Part shown: positions 32,514 through 44,890 of the stretch, piece after piece
Layout: the number at the start of each line of letters is the position of its first letter
Numbering within the stretch: position 1 is the first letter of the stretch
Assembly (NCBI GenBank): GCA_012845835.1
Contig: JABAKD010000004.1
Location: 4,248,265-4,312,264 of the forward strand
Length of the DNA stretch: 64,000 nucleotides
DNA from: Undaria pinnatifida
Taxonomy: Eukaryota; Sar; Phaeophyceae; Laminariales; Alariaceae
Direction: 5' to 3'
The notes under the pieces: model-generated
The model's database searches: none
What the model was told of the DNA's origin: nothing
What the model saw: the letters and a program-made list of their open reading frames with translations, nothing else
Program-made: the position numbers and the translations under genes

Positions 32514-32894
32514 CCCCCCCAGCACGGCTTCATCAGAATACCGTGCTAACCGGGATGCTGATACACTGGAGTAAGAGTGAGGGCCTTTTCCCACACTTAG
32601 TCGTGTTTCGATTACGCAAAGGCTCGAATGAGTAGCGTCTACCAACTTCATGGATAGGCGTCTCTCAGGGGGTAGGGACCCTGGGCCTCGCGCTTTTCCG
32701 CATTAAGTCCCAGATCGGTATTGCTGGACTTGCTAAAATTTCTCACCAAGCGCACCAGCTGAAAGCTTCCTATCCACCACCTCCCGGCTTTTTCCGTTAG
32801 CCTGGGTAGGCCGGGGCCTTAATCTTGCTCGCTACGCGATCTTCGGCTAATGTCTTCTCCCATTCTCCGTCAAACTCCACTTCACGTTCCTCGT

Positions 32895-34320
32895 TTACGG
32901 GGAACCGGATTGCGAATTTCCGGTCCTCCTAGCTTTCAGGATTTCACGTTTTTTGGGCTCCTCCAAATCTCCGTCTGCGTACCAAACCCGCCAGTACGGT
33001 GACTTGCAGTCAAAGACCTTTGAAAGGTGACGCTTCTTGTTTCCATCAGCGTCCTCGGATTCCCTCCATATCACGTTCCCCACGGGGTGTTGTTTCAGCG
33101 CATGTTCGCGGTCGATCCCATCTCTTTCCTTCCGCGTTAGCGTCGAAGTCGGCCTTGCCTGGCACTCCGCTCTGTGAAACATTTCCCACAGCGCATAGAA
33201 AACGTTTAGCTGTAAAGGGATGAAACTGTCTCGTGCCTGCTCTCCAGACAGCCACTGCGACTCCGTGCCATCCACGAAGGTCCCTTGTATCGACACTTTC
33301 CAAGCGTTACCCTGACCCATCACAGCCTTTCTGTCTATTAGGGTATACATAGGCGACGCTACAATCGACGACTCCGCAAGTCCGAAGTCAACTCTCCATG
33401 CCAGGTGAGCAAATTCGTTTTCGAAGTCGTGACGGAGGTCGTCCGGACGTGAGTGGAACATCTTGATATTCGCTAGTGCCGCCCGTTGTCGGCCAATCCC
33501 TCGCCCTTTCATCGTGACGATGTAGCTGAGTCCTGGTAAGGCAACTTCAGTCACCTCCCAAGGTCCGGTCCAGTGTTCTTGGGCTAGTTTATGATGTATC
33601 CCCTCCCTTGCCATCACAGACTCCGCCTCCTTCACCAGCACCTTATCTCCGACAACACGGGTTCCCACCGAGATCCGACCGATTTCTGTCTTAATGTCTT
33701 TTCGGCCACGTAACTGTGCATCCCCCCTCTGAAATCACCGCTATCGATTTCGGGGTGCGCAGCATCAAGTTGCGTGCGTGCATCACGGTCGAAGAAAGGA
33801 GGAAGGGAACTGGCTTCCCCGGTAAGCGCAGGTCCGGCGTGGTACGATGGATCCACAGTGTCGGCTGTACATACTTGTCCCGCCTGCGAGGCCAAGTCTT
33901 GCACAGTTCTCCTAGTGCTTCGTGTAGCCACCCTCCCAGTCTCTCCACCATCCCCTGTGCGCGTGGATGGTCGGCAGGCCCATATGCGATGGTCACGTTT
34001 AACCATTTGCATAAGTGTTGCATCACCTCTGCCGTGAACTCGAATCCCGGATCACTGCGGACATACAGCGGTAGCCCAAAAGTAAGCATCACTTCGAGCA
34101 GTTTCCTCGCTACTCCGAGTGCTTCTTCGTGGGAAGCGGGGAGGCGAACAAGAACTTGCTGGCTTTGTCGACTGCCACCAGTAGAACTTTGTTGCCTGCG
34201 TCCAACTTCACCCCCATGTCCTGGATGTTGACTTTTCGAGTACTTCTCCGGGTCGCAGAAACCTCGCCGTTAGGATGGCAACCCGTTGACTCGCTGACCG
34301 CTTGCGACGCCTGCACGCAC
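32895..34320 (-). pseudogene. pol: Copy C integrase core, chromo-like and Tudor-like tail
   Basis: The zinc-region end and first catalytic Asp lie at 34310-34220, the core at 34092-33691 (RSDPGFEFTAEV, then QGMVERLGGWL with the catalytic Glu kept), and the C-terminal tail at 33668-32895. The tail has chromo-like DGTESQWLSGEQARDSF and Tudor-like WRVWYADGDLEEPKKRE. Frameshifts separate the three open pieces and a short deletion has removed the sequence around 33700. Confidence 0.85.
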
Positions 34321-35005
34321 ATGAGAGAACGTAGTCTCTAACGTCCCTGATGAGGGTGAACCCGCAGTACCGACGACTAATCATGGCTGTCAAAGCCTCA
34401 ATAAGCGCATCAAAAGCCTTGCTCTGCTCTGTGAACCTTGGATCTCTGAGCAAGTCGGAAATGGGCGCCACCACTGTGCTATACTGGGGTACGAATTGCC
34501 GTAAGTACCCTGTCATACCCAGCAGCACTCGCACTTCCTCCACCGTGTTCGGCCTTGACAGCTGCGGGATAGCATCAATCTTGCTCGGGGCCGGCCTGGT
34601 ACCAAGTCTATCCACAATCATCATGACGAACTCCATGACCGACTGACAGAAATGCGATTTCTGGAGATTGACGGTTAGACGTCCTTGCCGTAGACACTCT
34701 AACGTTTTTCGCAGCAGTCCCCATTGATCTTCAAGGGTTTTCGACGGGATGGCGATGTCGTGCAACCAGTTCTGGATTCCCTTATCCTTGACTGGTAACA
34801 GTCGCCCTCCCACGTAGTTGGCAAACGCGGATGGCACTGTCAACCCGAAGCCGCAGCGAACGTACTCGTACAGCTTCCCTTCAGCGTCTCGAAACGCCGC
34901 CAGGTGTCGATCGTCCTCATGGATCTCGAGCTGCAAGAATCCTGAAGCTAAATCGATGCTGGAGAGATATTTCGACCCTTCCATCTCATCCATAATGTGC
35001 TGCAA
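34208..35005 (-). pseudogene. pol: Copy C RT palm and thumb fused to integrase by deletion
   Basis: RT parts match copy A (SSIDLASGFLQLEI, YVRCGFGL, WLHDIAIPS; the second Asp-box residue is His in WLHD). After AFDALIEALT the frame jumps to MISRRYCGFTLIRDVR of the integrase zinc region. That removes about 2.2 kb, namely RNase H, the methyltransferase-like domain and the linker. The region of copies A and B with the in-frame TAG is also missing, so C cannot tell whether the stop is ancestral. Confidence 0.85.
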
Positions 35006-35290
35006 GTTCCCGAGGCCACCACTGTGATTGTGAGTTCCTTGACCAACTTCGCAACCTCTCCCCCATCGATCGTAGGTACGCGCTTACTGTGGTTGTTCGC
35101 AAAGGCCATCTTGACCATTGACGAGCCTGGTAGTAAGCGCATAAAAACCGCCACACGCATGTCTGACAGCCCATCTCTCTGTGGGGACGCTGGAGCCGTA
35201 CCATTCAGCTGATCCTTGGGCATGGTCCAGTTAGGGTCTCTTGCGAATACTTTAGTCCACTTGTCAAGGAAGAACACTGGATTATTCTTG
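34990..35290 (-). other. Copy C segment absent from copies A and B
   Basis: A 109-codon frame (35277-34948) starts MFFLDKWTKVFARDPNWT and has no match in A or B. It lies between the gag repeats and the RT of copy C. It could be an ancestral gag or leader piece lost in A and B, or filler from another element. Confidence 0.5.
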
Positions 35291-35342
35291 ACAGATTAGG
35301 CTGTCTGATCTGCGATCCACCACTTCATAGTGGAAAGGATGG

Positions 35343-35715
35343 TTGTCCTCCCTGGGGTCCCCACCCCTGCATCATAGGTTGATCACTCCACGGTACCCGC
35401 CACCCCTGAGCTCCCGCTGGTCCGATGAACCCTGGCTGCTGTTGGCCAGCGAACCCTGGCTACTGTTGACCAGCAAACCCTGGCTGCTGTTGGCCAGCAA
35501 ACCTCGGTTGTTGTTGATGCGGCAGCCTTGGCATTACCGGAGGTCCCCACCGCGATCTCAGGTTCGGTTGTGCTCCTCTTGGGGCTGCATGTGGACCCCA
35601 TCGTTCTCCGATTCCAAAGAGCGACGGTAGGGAGGGAGGGGACGTCTGATTGTAGTACCCGCCTCCCGCTCCTACGGGATTTCCCGGTTTTTCCTGCCAT
35701 GGCCGTTTGGTGACT
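35343..35715 (-). pseudogene. gag: Copy C gag fragment
   Basis: Gln/Pro/Gly-rich repeats (QQQPGFAGQQQ type) with a stop in one unit correspond to the second half of copy A gag. Fewer repeat units are present than in A. Confidence 0.7.
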
Positions 35716-38563
35716 ATGTTATGTTCTTTCCTTCAGTCACTCCTCCCCCCTTCCCCAAGACGCCGCCTGTTTCCCTTTGACGTGTCGTACAAGGTGAAGA
35801 TGGTATCCAACGATGTAGTCTAGGGAGACGAGTGGAGTCCAGGGGATCGATGGGTCTAGTAACACCAAGATGTCCCCACCAAACGAGTATCAACAGTGGC
35901 TTGGGACAAGGTAGGTGGGAAAAGTTTTCGCGATTACATGTATATTTACCTTCCTGGTTTATTGAAAATTGTCCCTTATCATAATATATATGCAACCGTT
36001 CAAATATGCTGCCCTTCGAAAGCTCGAGTCTTTACTAACAGAGTAACGTATGGAATCCCTTAGGCATCTAAGGCACATTAATCTAACTGTAGGCATTAGC
36101 TATATCTGTCATTGTTGTACATCCTTCATGCACATTATCTGAACGAATTTGGAACAGCAGAATCCATCATTTTGTGAACATCTATCGAGGTATAAACATC
36201 CGTACATAGAATGACAGTCGATAAAAGTTTCAAGGTATACATATATTCATGCGTAACTATTAGTAGCAAATTCCTACGCGCCTTGAAAGTACTTACTTCG
36301 AAGTATATAGTAGCTCCCCAGATGTATGTTGCTCTGCTGTGTGCAGTAATTCCCATGACGTGTATAGTTCCACTGACCTATGAAATATTGTCGTGTTTCC
36401 ACTGATAATAATGCATTCTTTACAATCCTCACAACTCCAACGTACTTATCAAGCTTCTCCCGTTCCCATTCCAAAATGATAATGTCCTCAAACCATGTTT
36501 CCAATTCTGATTTGTTCTTAGCATGACAAATAGCAGCTATAGAAAGGCTTACATTCCCCATAAAATTAAAAACTAGAACCAGTTTGCAGTATCACTACTC
36601 CTGAAACGCCTACAAGAACGACCTTGCAGTGCCTGTACAACCTGCGAAGACACAAAATCCCCATCACAAAGGTCAAAACCAAATTGCCTGCAAAAAAGCC
36701 CTTGTCCTGTGATCGTCTCAGAGAATGCACTAGATGTAGATCAACTACAGACCCAAACACATTTTCAACGCGTATGATGAACGCAAGCACATTCCTACAG
36801 TGATTTATCACGTACGAACTTACTCGTAATCAGTGATTATGATCCTCCCTTCCCGATGTCCTATTGGTCTCGTATTCCTTAATCTACTTCCTACATTTTA
36901 TACAACTTAGTCAGCCCTCTCTACATTTTTCCAAAATAGTCCAGACCCAGTATCGACTCTCTTTACCCCTTTGTCGACAGATATATAATACTAATACCAC
37001 GTCTCAATATTTGGACTAAAGGTGACCGATTTCCGTTCTCGATCCTTGTTGTGGGTAGTTTTAAGAGCCGATTTGATCTTTTTCTGTACAGTAATTGCTA
37101 ATCCTCCAGACCAATCGATTTTTCATACTATTCAAGGTACAACAAACAAGTATCCCCAATAATAACGTATACATATAATACTCTTATGCTCACAACCATA
37201 CACTATTTTGACCATATATACAGCAGTAGTAGGTATTGTATGAGCAAATGATGCGTAATATTTTTATTACTACATTATGTTACTGGCTTAACAGTCCATG
37301 TTCCTCCCTTCTCACCATCCTGCCTACATAAACTAAACAGTCCATGTTACTCTAATCTCACCATCCTGCCTACATAAATAACCCCCCAGCTTGCCTGTAG
37401 ACAACGCTTACTAGCAGGCAGGGATGCATGTATACCTTTCCTTTTGATTTACGGATATTGTACCATCGCTTGCTGTATGCATCCCTTATCGATTGAGTAC
37501 GCACTGATACACAAAACGAACAAAAAAAGTTTTTTAAGCAAAATGAGGTACTCGTATACCTGGTCAGTTTGGTATCGAAACAGGTACAGCACTAAAACCA
37601 AGTACATATCACATGCTAGGACACCTGTCATTGGCCAGCCTCCTGGATTTTTCTACTTTGTCTAGCTTTCAACTAATTTTGGCGCATTTTGAGCCAGTCA
37701 AAGGCCATATATACATTGTCTCCTACATGCCCAACACGAAGACATCACACGAAGACATCACCACACTACTCGTGCCACACTACGTACATACGACCTGCCA
37801 CAACCTGCCACGACATACAGAACATACGATAAACACGTATACAGCACGATGGCATACATACATGGTACAACAATACAGAAGTACTAATTCTAAGAGTAAG
37901 TACGATCACGAAAGCAATGAAAGCAAAAAATACATGCCTTGCGGGGCCATTTATACCGTTGATGCATACCAACGTTTCGTCTACATCGTATACCAAAAAA
38001 CAGTGAGTCAAAGCGGGTAGAATCTCGTTCGCCCTCTGTACTGCTGTACGTAGCATGGACTGCGTGACTCCCTCATTTTGTATAAACTTGATAGCGTCTC
38101 ATTCCTCGCCTCCACTATGTAGAGATCACGCCCACCGATTCATCACTCACGCGGCCTGCTGATTCTATTTCTGCGGTGCCTGCCTGTGGTTATCCTGAAG
38201 CGTTTGGGGTTCGTGATACTGCTTCAAGCGCAGCCCCATGTAACGATAAAATAGATTTGAACGGTTATGGAACTTTCTTCAACATCCCATAAAATCATTT
38301 ACATTTAGACTACCATGTTTATTTCCCATACATTATTTTATGAATTTCAACCAAACATGGCCCGACTTGCTGCTGTAACTCCCTACCTTAGCATTTACGA
38401 CTGTACTTCTACCTGCGTCAAGCGAGATTATTAACCAACACGGATCCCAGCTGAACTTTTACTTGCGTCAAGCGAGAGATTATCAACCCACACGGATCCC
38501 AGCTGAACTTTTACCTGCGTCAAGCGAGATTATCAACCCACCCGGATCCCAGCTGAAGCCCCA
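35716..38563 (-). other. Copy C leader with 50-52-bp repeats beside the primer site
   Basis: The AT-rich leader matches that of copy A. At 38405-38563 a unit containing CTGCGTCAAGCGAGATTATC and CGGATCCCAGCTGAA is repeated three times, the last ending in the complement of the primer-binding site. Copy A has a single such unit. Confidence 0.7.
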
Positions 38564-39003
38564 TGTAACGAACGGATAAATAGCTACTTTAGACACTTGC
38601 ACCCACGTCTCCAATCCCTCGTCCCAACTCTCTCACCGCTTCTAGTTCGTCCTCCGTGTGTACCTTCAGGCTGATTCCTCCCGTCTGCTTGTTACAACAG
38701 CTGCCCGCAAACACCAGTCTTGTCTCACGCAGTCCTCTTCCAAGCTCTAGTGCAATATAACAGATCTCCACGGATAAAATCTCCAACAATACCTTACGGT
38801 AACGATCGCTGTACTCAAGCTCGGTTCGCAGTCACTCACACTCGTGTCAGATCAAGTTAATGTTCCTTTTTCCCTCGTTTGGTATTTTGTGTTTTTGGAC
38901 TGAGACCGTGAGCGGCACGCTTTCTAGACCGACTGGAGTCATACAGACCTAGGCAGCATTTCGCTACGTATTTTATGTGACGTCATGTCAATCCGCCGCA
39001 ACA
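38564..39003 (-). repeat. Copy C inner 5' LTR
   Basis: 440 bp, TGTAACG to GCAACA, directly preceded on the plus strand by the primer-site complement. Confidence 0.9.
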
Positions 39004-39604
39004 CTGGTACAACAATACAGAGATACTCGTCGTAAGTGTAAGTACGCTAACGAAAGCAATGAAAGGAAAAAAGTACATGCATTGCGGAGCAATTTACACC
39101 ATTGATGTATACCAATGTTTCGTCTACATCGCATACAAAAAACTAGTGAGTCAAAGCGGGTAGAATCTTGTTTTCCCTCTGTACTGCTGTACGTAGCATG
39201 AACTGCGTGACTCCCACATTTTGGATAAACTTGATAGCGTCTCATTTCTCGCCTCCACTATCTAGAGATCACGATCACCGGTTCTCATCGCTCATGCGGC
39301 CTGCTGTTTCTATTTCTGAGGTGTCTGCCTGTGGTTATCCTGAAGCGTGTGGGGTCCGTGATACTGCCTCAAGCGAGATTTTCAAGACGATGAAATAAAA
39401 GTTGACTGCGATGGAGTTTCTTCAACATCCCGTAGAATCATTCACATTTAGACTACCAAATTTATTTCCCATACATTATTTCATGAATTTCAACCAAACA
39501 TGGCCCGACTTGCTGCTGTACCTCTCTACCTTAGCATTTACGACTGTACTTCTACCTGCGTCAAGCGAGATTATCAACCCACACGGATCCCAGCTGAAGC
39601 CCCA

Positions 39605-40043
39605 TGTCACGACGGATCCGAGCTATTTTAGACACACGCACCCAGGTCTACAATCCAGTCTCTCACTGCTTCTGGTAATGGTTCGTTCCCTCCGTGTCCC
39701 CCTTCAGGCTGATTCCTCCCGTCTTCTTGTCACAACAGCTGCCTAGCTGCCTGCAAACACCAGTCTTGTCTCACGCAGTCCTTCTTCAAGCGCTAGTGCT
39801 GTATAACAGATCTCCGTATGAAATCTCCAACAGTATCTTACATTTACGATCGCTGTACTCAGGCTCGGTTCGCAGTCACTCACGCTCGTGTCAGATCAAG
39901 TTAATGTTCCTTTTCCCCTCGTTTGGTTTCGTGTGTTTTTGGACTAACACCGTGAGCGATACGCTTTTTAGACCGACTGGAGTTAGACCTAGGCAGCATT
40001 TCGCTACGTATTTTACGTGACGTCATGTCAATCCGCCGCAACA
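39605..40043 (-). repeat. Copy C outer 5' LTR
   Basis: 439 bp. Between it and the inner LTR lie 601 bp of leader (39004-39604) duplicating the part next to the primer site. The outer LTR is followed by the TGAT target copy. Confidence 0.9.
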
Positions 40044-40346
40044 TGATCGACATCAAATACTACCTATTTGTACTTTCACTATTTCCCTGCTACCCGACAA
40101 GTCTCATAACGTCTTCTCGCAGAGTCTATATTTGAACTACTCTGAATATATGAATTTGTCAAGAATTGTGGTATTAATTTGACGCAGTGAAATAATGCCT
40201 GCGAAAATACATAACGAGGGGACAATGGGATACTATGCTCCCAGATAATTAAAACACCTCGGGCTAACCAGCTTCTTACTTCACGTCTTGGCCCATTACC
40301 CGGGAAAAACCGTGCAATTACTTTAGTTCTGTTTTTTATAGTTACC

Positions 40347-41336
40347 TTACCTAGTCAGTGCTTCTGAAGCAAACTCAGCTCCCTCACCCCCTGCTCTTAC
40401 ATTAACCATGAATGCCCGTGACGTCCATCTACGTGCTCTTTGAATCTGAATATCTGATGCACTTTGGGCGGTCAACTGAGTGGCCCCTCCGATCCTGCCT
40501 GAGTGTAGCGCGTACTGGACCGGATTTCTACCCAAACTACCTATTAATACCATCCATCTCAACGCCTGAGTCGCCATCGTGCGCGTGGCCACCGTCCATC
40601 CGTTCGCCGGCTGAATCTGCATCAGAAGTGCTGATCCATCTAACTCTGGACAAATGTTCAGAAGATCCAACATAACTTCCAGCGCTTTGTTATTCTTCTC
40701 ATCCTTAACCGTAGGCCCAAATTTCAGAGGCTCGACACAAATGATGAAATGACAAAGCAAGTCCGTGCCAGATTGCCGATTCCTTCGGTCCTATCTCGAT
40801 GACCTATCCGTCCCTTCTTTTAACATGTTCTACGTGAACGGCATCCCAACCCGGGGACGTACGTCAGACTTTCCGTGCGCTCTATCGATTCCTTTTCCTA
40901 CCACAAGCACGATGCAGTGGGACGTAGGCAACTCCCACCCCGTAAAATTCGCGTGTAAATACTTAATCGCGGCTTAATATCCTCGGATCGTTTGACTTTT
41001 GTTTTTGAAGGCAAAGAATCGCAGGCCATGAATTTTGTCAACGCTTTTTTACTGCTGCACCTACCCCATTATTTTCTTCCAACCAAGGACTCTTGCCTTC
41101 TATCGCTCTCATGCGTCACCAGGTTTGCCATTTCGACTAGTACACCTTCTGCGTGCTTCCTCCAATCGAGACTAGCGCAAGGATCTCGACCAGTCTGTCA
41201 ATATCGTCTGCATTTCCTCCCTATTCAGCATGTGTTCGTGCTTGGTGAGGTTGGCACATATTCACGCTTTTGCGTTTCATGTCATTGCGTTCGATACCTT
41301 GTCATCAATGTACTCATCAAGAAATACGGGTTGTAG
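40347..41336 (-). pseudogene. D2 tyrosine recombinase
   Basis: The C-terminal catalytic box is clear: YALHSGRIGGATQLTAQ (His-x-x-Arg) and RRWTSRAFMVNVRAGG. The Tyr nucleophile expected in the last string is Asn here but Tyr in D4. The N-terminal domain at 41336-40770 is frame-broken. It would integrate circular cDNA. Confidence 0.8.
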
Positions 41337-42296
41337 CAGTGAATAAAGAAACCCGGGGTCCATATCATTGATGTCCTGTTCTGTCCACTCTCCTGTCACT
41401 AACGATCGCAGGTTGCTAGCAATCTCGGCTTTCGGCCATCTAGAATTTCCGTCGGCTATTACGTTCTGCACTCCCGGGATATATTTAGCTATATGACTCC
41501 AACCACTCGTGATTTCAAGTCTGCCCAGTAATCGTAAATCTAAAGAAGCGCGTTTGTCGCGCGCTCCGCCGCATCTGTTAACGCACGACACGGCGGCAAA
41601 AAATTCTCCTCTCAACAGCGGTGGGTCTTCTTTGGTATTCTGGTCTATCTTGCAAGATGACTTGGTTCACAAACGCTGTCATTACCATGCCACAAAGTTC
41701 GAGTAGGTTAATTGTGATTGCTTCTTGTCCGCTAGTTACGGTCTGATCTTTTAACAACAGCGACAGGTTAGTGTCCACGTCATATCTCCAGTACACTCTA
41801 AGCTCGGGGCAAAATCTACCTACTTCCGTAAAACTCGCGTCTGAATAATAGCGTCGGGCTGGAGGTCTTTCTACGGGCGCGAAGAACGTTGCTCCGAGTG
41901 ACTGTGCCTGTCGCTTACCAGCTGCTGGTCAAGTGCCCATTTCCAAAAAGCAATGCCGTCGTGGAACTCCCAACCGAGAGTCAACCCTTTCTGCGTCCGT
42001 TTCTTGGATTTAGCGTTTTTGTGCAGATTAGTCATACGCAAGAGCTGCTCAACAAAATATCTACGTGATCTTACCACTCATGTTAGGTTCCACAACTTTC
42101 CCGCCATATTCAACACATCCTACGCTCGCGCATATTTCTTTGACTTTGGCCAGTCCTGGTCTAATGCCCCCTCGGATGGCATCTACCCTTCCTTCGGTGA
42201 TCGAGATACGAATAATGTGCGTGTTGATGGTGAAGTCGAGGGCGTGCACGATTGAATTTCAATCAGTGCTCTTTATTTGTGCTAATATATAGGCAC
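41277..42296 (-). pseudogene. pol: D2 RT thumb and RNase H
   Basis: Pieces: LDFTINTHIIRISI (42249), YFVEQLLRMTNLH and LTLGWEFHDGIAFWKWAL (42077-41871), INLLELCGMVMTAF (41796-41578, RNase H Glu region) and YIPGVQNVIADGNSRWP (41615-41277, last RNase H Asp). This string of motifs is typical of DIRS/Ngaro pol. Confidence 0.8.
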
Positions 42297-43960
42297 TTAG
42301 TCTTTTTCTCCTGATCCAAATAGTCTCACGTGATCCAAGGCGAAGGAAGCCGAAGCTACAAGCGCCGTTTGATCGAATGAGTCGACCTGTACGCTAGCCA
42401 TGATAAATTCGCCACTATAAACCGTTGCAAAGAAGGGCTCAATGGGTCTTTCCTCATGGAGTGCGGTCAATTTCCCTCCAGGCGGGATTTGAGTGGGTTT
42501 CCCGGTTTCCCACGGGTCTACAATTTTGACGTGCGACATCATTGCGTTTCCTTCGGATAAAATAAGCGCACTCTATACGGTGGTATTAAAGTGAGCAATT
42601 TCGGTAGCTGAGGCCAAGAGAATCAAGTACCCGGGTGAAGCCGCCCACCCAAGGGTTAACCTAAAATCTGGTACGAAAACATCATCCACCATGTAGCAAA
42701 CGTTCCAAGCCCGGTGGGGTGTTACTCTCACATTCCTAAACGCATCCGTTACATTTCTGCCTTTCCCAACAAAATTTGTTTTCGAGGGAACCATATTCGG
42801 AGATCGGTTAGCGCCTGTGATAGTGTTGGAAGTGTTCGCCCGCAGAAGCATTTCGGCACTTCTTCCGTATGTGTATCTTTGCTCAATCCTCCCTTCTCTC
42901 TTCTGACTGCTTGCACGTCAAAAGAGTGGTCGTTGATAATTATACTTTGTGTGTAACAACTGCGCCAAGGGGTGCCACACGCAGGCCTTGATCGACGACG
43001 CCGAATCTCTGTTGAACACAAGGAACCGATTTGGTCGTCTGTCGCCCAACAACGTTTCCCACACAAAGTCCATGTGTTCTCGTACACAACTGTGACTACC
43101 ATTATCCGGTCGCCCCGGTAGCGTATCAGGTTATCCTCGAGCCTGGTATAGGTCACTTTCGTGGGTTCGAGCCCCGCCGAGTGCATATTCGTATAAATTC
43201 GTTGGGACTTTTTCTTGTGGAAAAATTGACTTGCGGAAAGCGCGAAAGCGTGAGTTAGCAACACTCGATGAACAATCGACGAACAGTGGGATTGCTGAAC
43301 CCTATGCGCGATAAAAATTGAAGGCAAGAACCGGGGAGGAGAAGGGACGACACCTGTGACCGCGGCTTGTCCAGAAGCTGGAAAGTGAAAGTGTGCAAAA
43401 AAAAATAGAAAAAAAGAAAAAAAAAACATACTTCAAGGCTCTGGTTGAGTCAAGGTTTGTGACCGTCAAATTTACTGGAACGCCGTTCTGGATGATGCCA
43501 ATGAGCTCGTCCCTTTCTGGAAGATCTTTTGGGTCCCCAAAGTAGCGCTTGACTTGATCGACGGACAGCGGAGGTGACGCCAGAGTGCCTCCGATGCCGA
43601 CGGCCATGTTTCCCACTCTACCCTCTCTTACGTGTAACAGCTCTGTACACGTCTCTGCCATGCCGCGAATGATTTGCTTCATGGTAGTGAGATCCTGTGC
43701 TTTGTTTGTCATCGATGAGTTTTGGTTTGATTCAATTTTCAGTTCAGTTCATCAGTTCTTGCTTGTTTGCCACATTTGCAACCTTTCTTCCGTGTTTGCG
43801 CATCGCTGTGGTAAGGTTCTCCTCCATCTAAAGGAGGTGCTATCTGTAGTACCGACTCGTGTAATAACTTTTATTTTGCGGTCTCGCTTCTTTCCATTGT
43901 TTTTGAGGACTCTGGCCAACATTACATTGACCCTGTCTGAGAGGTTTCTCTTGCGCAGGG
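42297..43960 (-). pseudogene. pol: D2 reverse transcriptase, split by a SINE
   Basis: Starts near 43712 with TNKAQDLTTMKQIIRGMAET, runs to NGVPVNLTVTNLDSTRA, is interrupted by the SINE (43104-43426), then continues with the conserved IINDHSFDVQAVRREKGGL and HTEEVPKC (about 42960-42840), RNVRVTPHRAWNVCYMVDD (42780-42690) and HVKIVDPWETGKPTQIPPG (42530-42480). In the last block VYSGEFIMASVQVD corresponds to the RT active-site strand, where the usual Asp-Asp is Gly-Glu. The RT is therefore inactive. Confidence 0.8.
43104..43426 (+). mobile_element. tRNA-derived SINE inserted in D2 RT
   Basis: D3 and D5 are continuous across this site. The insert has an A box TAGCGTATCAGG at 43119-43130 (11 of 12 to consensus), a perfect B box GGTTCGAGCCC at 43164-43174, and ends in a 30-bp A-rich tail (43397-43426). 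The spacing fits an internal RNA polymerase III promoter. The body downstream of the tRNA head is about 220 bp. Target duplication is at best a few bases. Confidence 0.8.
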
Positions 43961-43970
43961 TGTTGATGCG

Positions 43971-44890
43971 TTACCAATTTATTTCCCGAAAGGTCTCTAT
44001 CGGAAACGGGGGTGTCAAATCATCGTAAGTCTGTCTAGAATTTCGACGGTTTTGACCTAAGCAGCTCTGTCTAGATCTATACCAGGTACCTTTCTTCTCT
44101 TTCCCACGGAACGTGCCCTGCGACCGGGAGGACTCTTCTGGGCTCTGAGCTGTCAGGACATCAGAATTCGGTCTAGGATTTTTTCTGTCTTGATTTTCAT
44201 AACTCTGTCTAGAGCTACTGCGCTTCTTTTTCGTTTCTAAGGTGCGTGTCACCGGGGGGGTCTCTCCCCGATTGAACTTTCGGCATTCAATAGACCTCTC
44301 CCGGATTCAAATATATCAAATAATCATTTTTCGGTGCCGAATGTTTTCTGTTCTGCATTCCGTAAGCCTGATTAAAGCTACCAATCCTCTTTTTTCCACT
44401 GTCTAGAAGGAGGTCTCTTCTTTTCTGCTCGACTGGTATTAGGCACCCGAGAGGTCTTTCTCGGATTCGAAGGTGTCAAGTCATTATTATTTGGTCTCGA
44501 ATGTTTGCTGTTCTGCACTCTGAAAGCCTGACTAGAGCCATCACTCTTAGTATTCGTTCCAACACCATCCTGCGCCGCGAAGGTTTCTCCTTGCCCAAAG
44601 GTTGTTCTCCTCGACATTCTGTTTAGAGCATCCGTTGTTGACGACCTCATCACTCTGATAACCGCTTCACCGCTCCTTTTTAGCTCCCAGAACCAATTGT
44701 TCTTTCTTGCGCAGTGTAAAGATGTTTTTAGTCGAACTTCGTGGGCTCTGTTCCGCACTTTTCGTGCCATTTTTTTCATCTTGTGATTAATTGAGTTACA
44801 TAGCTCCTGGACTGCTGCCAGAGTAATCGGTTCATTTTTTTTCTCTCTGACAAGTTCGCTCTCAATCAGTGAAATCTTTGCTACACACAA
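43971..44890 (-). pseudogene. D2 repetitive Arg/Ser/Asn-rich ORF
   Basis: Begins with a helical basic region (KMKKMARKVRNRAHEVRL) and continues with units such as NSKHSRPNNNDLTPSNPRK and RSSSRQSYENQDRKNPR. Two frames are needed. Same protein as in D3 and D5; function unknown. Confidence 0.6.

Larger units (their letters stand above)
32081..40043 (-). mobile_element. Copy C: internally deleted Ty3/gypsy element with a tandem LTR
   Basis: A TGAT duplication (32077-32080 and 40044-40047) brackets the unit. It contains three LTRs (32081-32513, 38564-39003, 39605-40043) and one internal region. Pol lacks RNase H, the methyltransferase-like domain and the integrase zinc region, and the protease and RT fingers are also absent. 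LTRs and coding parts differ more from A and B than those do from each other, so this insertion is older. It sits in the 3' repeat of D2. Confidence 0.9.

Noticed and set aside
43110-43185. Possible tRNA gene
   Set aside because: A and B boxes are present but acceptor and anticodon stems do not pair; with the poly-A tail and an empty site in sister elements it is a SINE head.
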